This document shows, in pieces, positions 1 through 6,599 of a stretch of DNA of 10,241 nucleotides. The notes below the pieces were generated by a model. It was not told the DNA's origin, made no database searches, and saw nothing but the letters and a program-made list of their open reading frames with translations. The translations under genes were made by a program, and so were the position numbers. Position 1 is the stretch's first letter. The number at the start of each line of letters is the position of its first letter. The stretch comes from JBNJEM01 sp051745935 (GTDB lineage: Bacteria > Planctomycetota > Planctomycetia > Pirellulales > Pirellulaceae): the NCBI GenBank assembly GCA_051745935.1, contig JBNJEM010000258.1:1-10241 (forward strand), given 5' to 3'.

Positions 1-208
1 CGTGGTGGTTCACGCTCGCCGCTACAAACCGGCCAGACACACCACGCCTGCCCGTCGGTAGCGTGGAACGTAACGGACCACGGGACAAGCCCGTGGCATC
101 CATGCGGGCCTTGCGTGTCCAGGTCATGTAGCGGCACCCGTGAACGGCTACGATAAGCCTGATTCGGCGAGACGATGTCGCTGGTCGAAGGGTCATTCCA
201 ATCCTGTC
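1..208. other. Non-coding stretch downstream of the sugar porter
   Basis: No reading frame here has a recognisable product. This is the downstream flank of the minus-strand sugar operon. The only structure I see is a short perfect hairpin at 78-96 (listed separately) and a 7-bp inverted repeat at the window edge (1-7 with 40-46). There is no T-rich tail on the minus strand that would make a clear intrinsic terminator. Confidence 0.6.
78..96. repeat. Short perfect hairpin downstream of the porter gene
   Basis: CCACGGG at 78-84 pairs perfectly with CCCGTGG at 90-96 across a 5-nt loop (ACAAG). It lies about 110 nt past the porter's stop codon. It could be a small intergenic palindromic repeat or a transcript-end stabiliser. 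No T-tract follows on either strand, so I do not call it a terminator. Confidence 0.5.
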
Positions 209-1759
209 TTACGGCGACGCTCCGCTTTGACGATCCGACGGTCCGACCAGCCACTGGCGTTCGATCTCTTCGAGCGTTCTCCCCTTGGTTTCCGGAACGA
301 GGGCAATCACCACCCCAACCAGCACCACGCAGAAGGCCGCGTACAGTAAGAAGGGAAACCCATGGCCGAAATGCGCGACGAGCCAGAGATTTTCATCCAT
401 CATGGGGAAGGTTTGGCTGACAATCCCGTTGGCGACCCACAGCCAGAACGTCGCCACGGCCAGGGCGCGGCCGCGGATCTTCGTGGGGAAAATCTCGGAG
501 AGAATCACCCAGGTGACCGGCCCCACCGACATGGCGAAGCAGGCGATATAGCCCAAGATGAAGACCAGCACCCAGCCGGCAAGCTGATCGAGCATGGCGG
601 CGACGCCGATGGCGGCCAGCGCGACCCCCATGCCGGCAGCGCCGAAGATCATGAGCGGCTTGCGCCCGAGGCGGTCGACAATCACGATCGCAAAAACCGT
701 AAAACCGAGGTTGACGGCGCCGACCACAACGGTTTGCAGCATGGCCACGTCGACGTTGGAACCGGCTACCTCTTGAAAAATCTCCGGCGCGTAATACAAA
801 AACACGTTGATGCCGGTCACTTGCTGCAGAACGGCCAGTGAAACGCCGATCAATAGCGCCATGCGAAGCCCTGGCCGCAACAGACTTAGCAACGAGGCGG
901 GCTCCTCCGCCAGGGCGGCTTTGATTTCGGCCAGTTCGCGGCGGGCATGGCCGGGTCCGTCGATCCGCGTCAGAATCTGGCGGGCCTTTTCGGTGTGGCC
1001 CTTCTCCGCAAGCCAGCGGGGGCTTTCCGGCACGAACAACAGCAGAAGCAAGAGCGTTACCGCCGGCACCGCTTCCGAGCCGAACATCCAGCGCCAGCCG
1101 TAAAGGACATTCCAGCCGTCTGCGGCGGCCGTAACGGCGGCCGCGCCGTCCATCGCCTGCCCGTGACGAGTGATGAAGTAATTGACGAAGTATACCACCA
1201 GCATGCCGCTGACGATGGCGAACTGATTGACGCTGACCATCCGCCCGCGAATGCGAGCCGGACTGATCTCAGCAATGTACATGGGACTGGTCATGGAAGC
1301 GGCGCCCACGCCTATGCCACCAATCAGCCGCAGGGTCACGAACATGCCGAACGGGCTAAGGCAGTTATCAGCCAACCAGTTGCCAACGCGGCCCCAACTG
1401 CGAATCGCCTCGGCGAGTGGCCGTAGAAGCTCGCTTGCCTCGTGAGGCAGCGCGGTTCCCAGCGCCGATACGAGAAACAGCAGGGCCGCCAGAATGAGCG
1501 TCCGGCGGCGGCCGAAACGGTCGCTGATCGGTCCGGCCACGATCACTCCCAGCACGCAGCCTGCCAAGGCGTTGGAAGCGGCCCAACCCTTCATCGCCGG
1601 GGTGAGTTCAAAGTGGGTTTGCAAAAAGCCAATGGCTCCGGCGATCACGGCCGTGTCGTAGCCGAACAACAGCCCGCCCAGCGTCGCCACTAGCACGACC
1701 AGGGTCAGGTAAACCGCGCTGCCGCGGGGCATCGGACGGGCGAGAGTATTCGACTGCAT
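209..1759 (-). CDS. MFS sugar porter family transporter (XylE/GLUT-like)
   Basis: A 516-residue inner-membrane sugar:proton symporter or uniporter of the major facilitator superfamily, sugar porter family. Family motifs occur in order: GYDTAV at 33-38 in TM1, DRFGRRR at 80-86 in the TM2-TM3 loop, PMYIAEISP near 159, PESPRWL at 244-250 before the central loop, QQVTGIN at 302-308, DRLGRKP at 362-368, SEIFPTKIRGR near 421-431, and PETKGRTLEEIE near 499-510. The QQxxxGIN motif and the Trp in GPVTWV match sugar-contacting positions of E. coli XylE, which suggests a pentose or hexose; the exact sugar cannot be read. The first periplasmic loop (about 103-137) is longer than usual. The ATG has a good ribosome-binding site (AGGGGAA, 6-nt spacer) that overlaps the stop codon of the upstream gene, so the two are probably translationally coupled. 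It is the last gene of the operon. Confidence 0.93.
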   Translation of the reverse strand: MQSNTLARPMPRGSAVYLTLVVLVATLGGLLFGYDTAVIAGAIGFLQTHFELTPAMKGWAASNALAGCVLGVIVAGPISDRFGRRRTLILAALLFLVSALGTALPHEASELLRPLAEAIRSWGRVGNWLADNCLSPFGMFVTLRLIGGIGVGAASMTSPMYIAEISPARIRGRMVSVNQFAIVSGMLVVYFVNYFITRHGQAMDGAAAVTAAADGWNVLYGWRWMFGSEAVPAVTLLLLLLFVPESPRWLAEKGHTEKARQILTRIDGPGHARRELAEIKAALAEEPASLLSLLRPGLRMALLIGVSLAVLQQVTGINVFLYYAPEIFQEVAGSNVDVAMLQTVVVGAVNLGFTVFAIVIVDRLGRKPLMIFGAAGMGVALAAIGVAAMLDQLAGWVLVFILGYIACFAMSVGPVTWVILSEIFPTKIRGRALAVATFWLWVANGIVSQTFPMMDENLWLVAHFGHGFPFLLYAAFCVVLVGVVIALVPETKGRTLEEIERQWLVGPSDRQSGASP

Positions 1760-1765
1760 GAACCG

Positions 1766-1772
1766 TTCCCCT
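1766..1772 (-). promoter_or_regulatory. Ribosome-binding site of the sugar porter, overlapping the upstream stop
   Basis: The minus strand reads AGGGGAA, 6 nt before the porter ATG. The first two bases of this site are also in the TAG stop codon (1771-1773) of the beta-helix gene. This fixes the porter start and implies translational coupling. Confidence 0.75.
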
Positions 1773-4077
1773 ACTCATTCACCGGCCAGATCTTCCACTC
1801 CCACGTCTCGCCGTCCGGCAAGGCGAACGGACCGGGCAAGGGATTGTCCTCATTGCGTGGCCGGCCGAAGTAATCCGTATCCAGCCGGTAGGCAGATCCG
1901 TCCGGCTGTTCGTACGGCAGATCGGGGATTTTTGCTTTGCCAAGCAACTCGGTCGTCACCAGCGGACGGTCGCGCCGGGTGGCCCAACTTTTGTCCAGAT
2001 TCATGTCCAGATAGATTTCGTCCGCCTTCTCGCTGAGCTCGCCGCCCGGATCGACCTGCGGCAGCGCGAGCGGCTGCTGTTCATGCTTGGACGGTTTGGC
2101 GCCAGCGAGGAACACATTACCGCCCATGAAGAGCGGATCGGAAACCGCGTCATACGGCGCCAGACCGCTGCCGCCGACAAACAGATTGTTGTAGTACCGG
2201 TCGTCCCCGTCGATGAAGCCGTGCAAACCCGCGATTTCTGTGCTGTGAGCAGGGTGGTAGGGCGTCTCTCGCCGTGGCTCGCGGCGCGGCCGGATCCGCC
2301 CCGCGATCAGGTTATGGGCGTAGGCGCCCCCCTGCGACACGTCGAGAATGCCATCGGGAGAAAGCATGATGTTATGGTCCACAAGGAACGGTCCGTGGTT
2401 GACCTCCACGAATAAATCGTGCCCGGCTCCATTGTCGTACAGCAGGTTGCGGGTAACGTGCGTCCCTTGCGTCATCCAGTCCAGCCATATGCCGCGAGTG
2501 GTGCGGGAGATGTGGTTGCGGCTGATCACGGTGTCGATGGCTCCGTGAAATTTGATGCCGGCCATCTCGGCGCCGCCGAACAGTTGCCGCACGTGAATAT
2601 CATGGATGGTATTGCCGGTAATCTGGCTGAAGATCGGTCCCATGGAGCCCACGATTCCCGCCTGCTCGCAATGCGAAATGTGGTTGTTTCGGACGATATG
2701 ATGGCCGATGTTCTCCTTCGACCAGCCGTGCTGATGGGCCCGCTTGATTGTCTCGACGTATCCCTCCGCGGTGTTTGACGAAGTGTTGTCGAACTCGTCC
2801 CCGTGCTTGCCGAGCGTCACACCGGTGCAGGTGGAATAGCGAATCGTGTTGTTCTCGATGATCCAGCCCTTACTCCAATGCACACCAATCAGGCCGATTT
2901 GCTCGGCGGTGGGCGGCGCCCAGGGAGTGGCGGCGTGCTCCAGAATAAAGCCCCGCACGGTGATGTAATTCATCCCGGGCTTTTCCGGGTAGAAGACGGC
3001 CTGCCGCACGTTGATCTCAATGCCTTCCTCATTTGGATCAACACCGGGAAATTGTGCCCAGATGGTGGTGGTGTCCGGCTCGGCTTCCCTATGACAAGCC
3101 TTATCCTCGTGGGAGCGGAATACGAGGCACAGGTCGCGCGTGCCGGAGGTCGGCTTGATCGTCGCAGTGAACGACTTCCACTTTTGCCAGTCGCCGGTTC
3201 CCGACACGTCGCAAACGCCGACCAGCGGACCGCGGGGCTTATCCAGGCGGAGTTCAATCCTGCCGCCTTCACGCGGCGAGGCCGCGCGAATTGCGACTTG
3301 CTGGGTACCGTCGCCAAAGTCGACGTTGTCGTAGCGGACCCAATCGCCCGCATTGACCCAACCGACGCACCGTCCCCCTTCACTGCACGCGGCGGTCTGG
3401 ATGCCCTGCTGGGCCGTGAAATCCTCCGCGGGAACCCGACGGGCCGCCTCATCCTCCTTGCCGACGGATAAATACGCCACGTTCAGCAGGTAGTCGTCGG
3501 CGTTGCCTTGTGGCGAGGGAGTGAACCACAGCGGGTTCTCGCCGGCGGGCTCGAGCACGGGCTCCAGGCTCGCCGCCTCGGTCAGCCAGTGGCCGTCGAG
3601 ATAAACCGCTCCAGTATGATGGACACGGCCGCGAGGGTTGAACCAGTCGCCGTGGATGACATCCTTGAATGGATTGAAATCGCCGAAGAATTCATCGGGC
3701 AGGGTAATCTTCCAGGTATCGTGGGCGACTTTCTCCCAACCTTTGACGATCTCGGAGCCTTTAATGACAACCCGCTCTCCCGGCGCCGCTTGGTACACAA
3801 TCCGCTTGTCATCCGCCAAACCGCCTCGCGGCGGATTGATCCGCTCGCGGTACACGCCGGCGTGGACGGTGATCACGTCGCCCGGTTGCGCAAACTCCGC
3901 CGCGGCCGTGATTGTCCGCAGCGGATCGCCCGCGCTGCCCTCGTTGGCATCCTTCCCGTTCATCGCGACGTGGAACTCCCGTGCGGCGGCCCGATTCCGC
4001 CACAAATCGCCTGGCGCCGCGGCAAAGGACGCGAAGACGATACCGATAATGAATGTCCGTGATGCATAATCCCGCAT
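1771..4077 (-). CDS. Exported right-handed beta-helix protein with an inserted CBM6 module (GH141-like)
   Basis: A 768-residue secreted protein, probably a polysaccharide-active glycosidase. Residues 1 to about 32 look like a signal peptide (hydrophobic core FIIGIVFASFAAA). From about 34 the pattern FHVAMNGKDANEGS, PLRTI, PGDVITVHAGVYRE and NPPRGG is that of the first coils of DUF1565/GH141-type beta-helices. Residues about 212-312 form a carbohydrate-binding module of family CBM6 (AEDF start, VGWVNAGDWVRY, RIELRLD, GDWQKWKSF, LCLVF). The helix resumes at about 370-600 with repeated NNxI/RNxI rungs (ENNTIRYS, RNNHISHC, GNTIHDIH, SRNHISR, TRNLLYDN). The last 150 residues are a separate tail rich in Asp and Pro. 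GH141 members known to me act on fucose or xylan; CBM6 commonly binds xylan or beta-glucans. Family assignment is from remembered motifs; a non-catalytic or lyase role remains possible. The start has GGGAG 8 nt upstream. Confidence 0.85.
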   Translation of the reverse strand: MRDYASRTFIIGIVFASFAAAPGDLWRNRAAAREFHVAMNGKDANEGSAGDPLRTITAAAEFAQPGDVITVHAGVYRERINPPRGGLADDKRIVYQAAPGERVVIKGSEIVKGWEKVAHDTWKITLPDEFFGDFNPFKDVIHGDWFNPRGRVHHTGAVYLDGHWLTEAASLEPVLEPAGENPLWFTPSPQGNADDYLLNVAYLSVGKEDEAARRVPAEDFTAQQGIQTAACSEGGRCVGWVNAGDWVRYDNVDFGDGTQQVAIRAASPREGGRIELRLDKPRGPLVGVCDVSGTGDWQKWKSFTATIKPTSGTRDLCLVFRSHEDKACHREAEPDTTTIWAQFPGVDPNEEGIEINVRQAVFYPEKPGMNYITVRGFILEHAATPWAPPTAEQIGLIGVHWSKGWIIENNTIRYSTCTGVTLGKHGDEFDNTSSNTAEGYVETIKRAHQHGWSKENIGHHIVRNNHISHCEQAGIVGSMGPIFSQITGNTIHDIHVRQLFGGAEMAGIKFHGAIDTVISRNHISRTTRGIWLDWMTQGTHVTRNLLYDNGAGHDLFVEVNHGPFLVDHNIMLSPDGILDVSQGGAYAHNLIAGRIRPRREPRRETPYHPAHSTEIAGLHGFIDGDDRYYNNLFVGGSGLAPYDAVSDPLFMGGNVFLAGAKPSKHEQQPLALPQVDPGGELSEKADEIYLDMNLDKSWATRRDRPLVTTELLGKAKIPDLPYEQPDGSAYRLDTDYFGRPRNEDNPLPGPFALPDGETWEWKIWPVNE

Positions 4078-4103
4078 GGTTGTGACTCCCGGTAGTAAGT
4101 CGT

Positions 4104-5363
4104 CTAATGGCTGTCGTGGATGGCCCTGAACATCGCTTGCACATTTTCCAGCGGCACGTTCCCCTGGACGTTGTGAATGGCGTTGAAAACAAAACCGCCG
4201 CCGTCATTGAAAATCTCGATCCGCTCGCGAACTTCGTTGTAAACCTCGTCGGGGGAGCCAAAGGCCAGTGTCTTTTGCGTATCCACCCCGCCGCCCCAAA
4301 AAACGATATCGTTGCCGAAAGTCTTCTTCAGGCGGCGAGCATCCATGTCGGCTGCCGAACACTGGACTGGATTGAGAATGTCGAAGCCCCCTTCGATGAA
4401 GTCGGGAATCAGTTTCCACACGCTGCCGCAAGAGTGGATGAACGTCTTCCAATGGCTCCTGGCATGGATCAAGTCGTTAACCTGCTTGTGGTACGGCTGG
4501 TACAGCTCGCGGTAGGCCTGAGGAGAAATGAACATCCCCGTCTGCATGCCGAAGTCGGTCCCCGTGATGACCGCCGCCTGGACGGAATCGCCCAGGATGT
4601 CGATGAGCTTCTGCACGTTGTTCAGGGCGTACTCGCACTGCCTGTCGAAGACGGCTTTCACGTAATCGCGCCGGACGGCCGTGGATACGTACCACTCGGC
4701 GACGTCCCGAATGCCTTTGGGATTCTTTAACGCCGGCGCCGGGACCAGCGCGATGTCGCCAAATGCGGTACCGGGAACAATCACAATACTGCCGTACTCG
4801 CTCCGCTGTTCGAACCACCGCCGGGCATGCTCATAATAGGCGATGTCTTCAGGCCCACAATAGTCGAACTCCTCGCAGTTGTCCTCGGGATCGAGGTTGT
4901 CTTCGTCGATGGGCGGTTGGCGGATGATGGCGTCGAAGAAATAGCCACCCTTGGGCATTCGGCCCGATGGCGGCACGCTGGTATCACCTTCGGGGTACAT
5001 GAGCACATCGCCCGTCTCCTCATCGACCGTCGCATTGAAATTGTGCGGGACCAGGACCTCGGTCCCATCAAATAGGGTGAAAGGCTTCCAGTCCGCTTCG
5101 TCCGTGCCGAAAATGCTCTTTCGCGGCAGACGGCCGACGACATCAATGCCCAGGGCGTCGCGCAGCTCGTCGTCGATTTCACCCAGCATCTGGTATGGCT
5201 CGCAGACCCTGACCCGGTAGTCCATGTCGCCGAGCACGGCCTTGCGGAGCTTGTCGACAATCGAGACATGCATGCCGGTAATGAACGTCGATCCGAAGTC
5301 GACGCACACCCGGTCCGGCTGCTGGTGGTTGAGCGTCGCCGCCAACCGCTGCTTTCCGTTCAT
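4104..5363 (-). CDS. Uroporphyrinogen decarboxylase (URO-D/MtaA) family protein in a sugar operon
   Basis: A cytoplasmic TIM-barrel protein of about 419 residues in the URO-D superfamily, which includes HemE and the corrinoid-linked methyltransferases MtaA, MtbA and CmuA. Supporting motifs (numbered from this start) are an N-terminal LAATLNHQQPDRVCVDFGS, a central GTDFG (about 258-262), IHSCGSVWKLIPDFIEGG starting about 309, and WGGGVDTQKTL. The HxC pair (His310, Cys312) matches the zinc-binding HxC of the methyltransferases. The usual later cysteine is absent and AIHNVQGNVP stands there, so His397 might serve. HemE-type arginine-rich substrate motifs are missing, so haem synthesis is unlikely. 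I chose the ATG over an upstream GTG at 5378 because GGGAGG lies 7 nt before it. It is the first gene of the operon, 26 nt before the beta-helix gene. True substrate unknown; a methyl-transfer role is inference. Confidence 0.85.
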   Translation of the reverse strand: MNGKQRLAATLNHQQPDRVCVDFGSTFITGMHVSIVDKLRKAVLGDMDYRVRVCEPYQMLGEIDDELRDALGIDVVGRLPRKSIFGTDEADWKPFTLFDGTEVLVPHNFNATVDEETGDVLMYPEGDTSVPPSGRMPKGGYFFDAIIRQPPIDEDNLDPEDNCEEFDYCGPEDIAYYEHARRWFEQRSEYGSIVIVPGTAFGDIALVPAPALKNPKGIRDVAEWYVSTAVRRDYVKAVFDRQCEYALNNVQKLIDILGDSVQAAVITGTDFGMQTGMFISPQAYRELYQPYHKQVNDLIHARSHWKTFIHSCGSVWKLIPDFIEGGFDILNPVQCSAADMDARRLKKTFGNDIVFWGGGVDTQKTLAFGSPDEVYNEVRERIEIFNDGGGFVFNAIHNVQGNVPLENVQAMFRAIHDSH

Positions 5364-5370
5364 GGATGAA

Positions 5371-5376
5371 CCTCCC
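5371..5376 (-). promoter_or_regulatory. Ribosome-binding site that sets the URO-D-family start
   Basis: The minus strand reads GGGAGG with a 7-nt spacer to the ATG at 5361-5363. The alternative in-frame GTG at 5376-5378 overlaps this site and has no ribosome-binding site of its own. The shorter start is therefore preferred. Confidence 0.8.
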
Positions 5377-5507
5377 ACAAGCTTCGACCAGCTTGCGTTT
5401 CAACGAAAGTAGAATCGCCGCCAACGAGGGCAATCACCACCATTCGCGGCAAACGGGCGTTAGTGTTGCATATTTACGCAGGGATTGCCAGAGGGAGACG
5501 GACGTAC

Positions 5508-5588
5508 GAGGTATTCGTGCGCGACCTCGGCATCACGCCCAGTGAATACCGCAAACAGCGGCGGATTAGCGCAAGACCTGAAAAATGA
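5508..5588 (+). pseudogene. Remnant of an AraC-family regulator C-terminus
   Basis: The plus strand encodes EVFVRDLGITPSEYRKQRR followed by a short tail and a TGA stop (5586-5588). This is the conserved end of the AraC/XylS DNA-binding domain (FxRxxGxTPSEYR). Upstream in the same frame the reading continues open to about 5403, but it does not resemble the rest of the domain, and I find no match in the other two frames. Only about 20 codons survive. The fragment is divergent from, and about 150 nt upstream of, the URO-D-family gene, where a dedicated regulator of the sugar operon would be expected. Too short to be functional; chance similarity cannot be fully excluded. Confidence 0.5.
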
Positions 5589-5675
5589 CCGGCAGACAAA
5601 GCCGACGGACCGTAGAATACGATGGCGGCAAGGCACAGCAACTTCGCGATGAGCACCGAGATCGGAGACCGTTCC

Positions 5676-5912
5676 ATGAGACGACGTGAATTTCTCAAAT
5701 CCGCCGGCGGAGTGTCCCTGGCGAGCGCGTTCGGCGAACTGGTGAGTGCGGCCGAGCCGGCGCCGCTTGATGTCGAACAAGCCAAAGGCCGATTGCAACA
5801 TGCCCTTCGCGTCTCCGGCAGCCCCACGCCCTTCTCTCGAAAGGTATCGGTGGGACCCTTGGCGACAACACCAATGACGACGTCGAGCGGGACATTTGCA
5901 CCATCCTTTTGA
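5676..5912 (+). pseudogene. Tat signal peptide without a mature protein (truncated gene)
   Basis: The ATG at 5676 is preceded by GGAG with an 8-nt spacer and starts a classic twin-arginine signal: MRRREFLKSAGG, a hydrophobic stretch VSLASAF, and a likely cleavage after VSA near residue 25. The mature part is only about 50 residues (APLDVEQAKGRLQHALRVSG onward) and becomes low-complexity Ser/Thr/Pro before the stop. Near 5840 a different frame becomes protein-like (GGTLGDNTNDDVERDICTI, then LLTRIERYPPLLA) and stays open into the inverted repeat at 5964. The best explanation is an exported protein gene broken by a frameshift and cut off by repeat DNA. The original function is not recognisable. 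A short real peptide is the alternative. Confidence 0.5.
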
Positions 5913-5963
5913 CACGCATTGAGCGATATCCGCCGTTACTAGCCGCTCCCTACAAGACAACTC

Positions 5964-6044
5964 GTAGGACGGGGCTCCAGGCCCGTCGAAACACCATCCA
6001 TGGTAACAGAAAACACTTCGGACGGGCCTGGAGACCCGTCCTAC
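5964..6044. repeat. Paired 24-bp inverted repeats (REPIN/MITE-like)
   Basis: Arm 5964-5987 (GTAGGACGGGGCTCCAGGCC and on to CGTC) and arm 6021-6044 are reverse complements with a single mismatch, separated by 33 nt. Each arm is also an imperfect palindrome in itself (GACGGG at one end, CCCGTC at the other). Paired palindromic arms with a short spacer are typical of REPIN-type intergenic elements. The element ends the open frame that follows the broken Tat gene. Confidence 0.75.
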
Positions 6045-6077
6045 ACACCACTTGTGCAACCGCGATAGCTCACGAGT

Positions 6078-6116
6078 CTGATTCACCCACGAGATGAACT
6101 CGTGGGGGTAAATCAG
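6078..6116. repeat. 39-bp palindromic element
   Basis: CCCACGAG (6085-6092) pairs perfectly with CTCGTGGG around the 5-nt loop ATGAA. The outer CTGATT (6078-6083) pairs perfectly with AATCAG (6111-6116). No T-tract follows on either strand. It lies 33 bp to the right of the 24-bp inverted repeat pair and is probably another intergenic repeat family. Confidence 0.7.
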
Positions 6117-6144
6117 CGAGGGGGATGTGGCAACCCGTCCACGT

Positions 6145-6179
6145 GTGCTTGGTGCTTGGTGCTTGGTGGTTGGTGGGTG
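6145..6179. repeat. Tandem 7-bp repeat, five units
   Basis: Three exact GTGCTTG units (6145-6165) are followed by GTGGTTG and GTGGGTG, giving five units of period 7. The plus strand is G-rich in regular runs and could form a weak G-quadruplex. Copy number may vary between strains. Confidence 0.8.
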
Positions 6180-6200
6180 TGGGATACCGTGGCGAGATGC

Positions 6201-6271
6201 GCTGGTGAAAACAGACCGACTGGGGCCACCAGGGTTCCATGCATCCGTTGCGCGGCTTTTTTTTCACCAGC
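6201..6271. repeat. 11-bp inverted repeat pair spanning 71 bp
   Basis: GCTGGTGAAAA at 6201-6211 is the exact reverse complement of TTTTCACCAGC at 6261-6271. The 49-nt middle has no open frame of note. Eight T's (6257-6264) run into the right arm. A 10-bp palindrome GCAAGCTTGC (6270-6279) overlaps the right edge. This could be a small mobile element or a structured RNA; there is no promoter evidence for the latter. Confidence 0.55.
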
Positions 6272-6377
6272 AAGCTTGCAGCTGCCGCGTTCTTTTTGGT
6301 CCTTTCAGTCCCTTGGGCAGGTACGGGTGAGATGTCGCGCAGAACGGCAAGAACTTTGGGGATTGCGCGCAAGGAAT

Positions 6378-6406
6378 CCCCTTCTTCCCAATCACGGAAG
6401 AAGGGG
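6378..6406. repeat. Perfect 11-bp-stem hairpin
   Basis: CCCCTTCTTCC (6378-6388) pairs perfectly with GGAAGAAGGGG (6396-6406) across a 7-nt loop (CAATCAC). The left arm can also pair as GGGGATT...AATCCCC with sequence just upstream, giving a competing stem. It lies about 230 nt downstream of cpaE on the transcribed strand but lacks a U-tract, so a terminator role is unproven. Confidence 0.6.
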
Positions 6407-6451
6407 CCGGCGAACGTTTGAATGAAGGCCGGAGACCGGCTGTTAGGGCTC

Positions 6452-6599
6452 GCTCAAGAATAACTTCGCAATTCAACGTGCCTCCGAATCGTCCGGCACA
6501 CTGGCTGCTCGCGATCCCCGTTTTTTGGAGCGGGAACGCGTCGTGCCGCTCGCTCAGGAAAGTGCCACCCTCCGAAAAATGCCAGAGTTATTCCTGAGC
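6452..6599. mobile_element. 148-bp MITE-like element, copy 1
   Basis: GCTCAAGAATAAC at 6452-6464 and GTTATTCCTGAGC at 6587-6599 form 13-bp terminal inverted repeats with one mismatch. The interior contains a conserved stem (CGCG and TCCC paired with GGGA and CGCG, near 6510-6540) and no gene. The stretch 6443-6574 matches 10012-10144 with about nine differences including gaps. It has the form of a small non-autonomous element; I see no transposase in the window. Confidence 0.6.

Noticed and set aside
1..46. 7-bp inverted repeat CGTGGTG/CACCACG at the window edge
   Set aside because: It is short with a 32-nt gap and would be expected by chance in sequence of this composition.
78..96. Intrinsic terminator of the sugar operon
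   Set aside because: The 7-bp stem is stable but no T-tract follows in the minus-strand direction, and it is about 110 nt past the stop codon.
2803..3471. A 222-codon plus-strand open frame
   Set aside because: It lies entirely antisense to the well-supported beta-helix/CBM6 gene; G+C-rich coding DNA commonly leaves such open shadow frames.
4104..5363. Annotation as hemE, uroporphyrinogen decarboxylase of haem synthesis
   Set aside because: The protein is longer than HemE, lacks its conserved Arg-rich N-terminal substrate motif, carries the HxC motif of methyltransferase relatives, and sits in a sugar operon.
5460..6086. A 208-codon open frame on the minus strand
   Set aside because: It runs antisense to the Tat signal and AraC remnants and through the inverted repeats; its composition is not protein-like and it has no ribosome-binding site.
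6257..6264. Run of eight T's as an intrinsic terminator
   Set aside because: No stable stem lies directly before it on the plus strand; the run is part of the right arm of the 71-bp inverted repeat.
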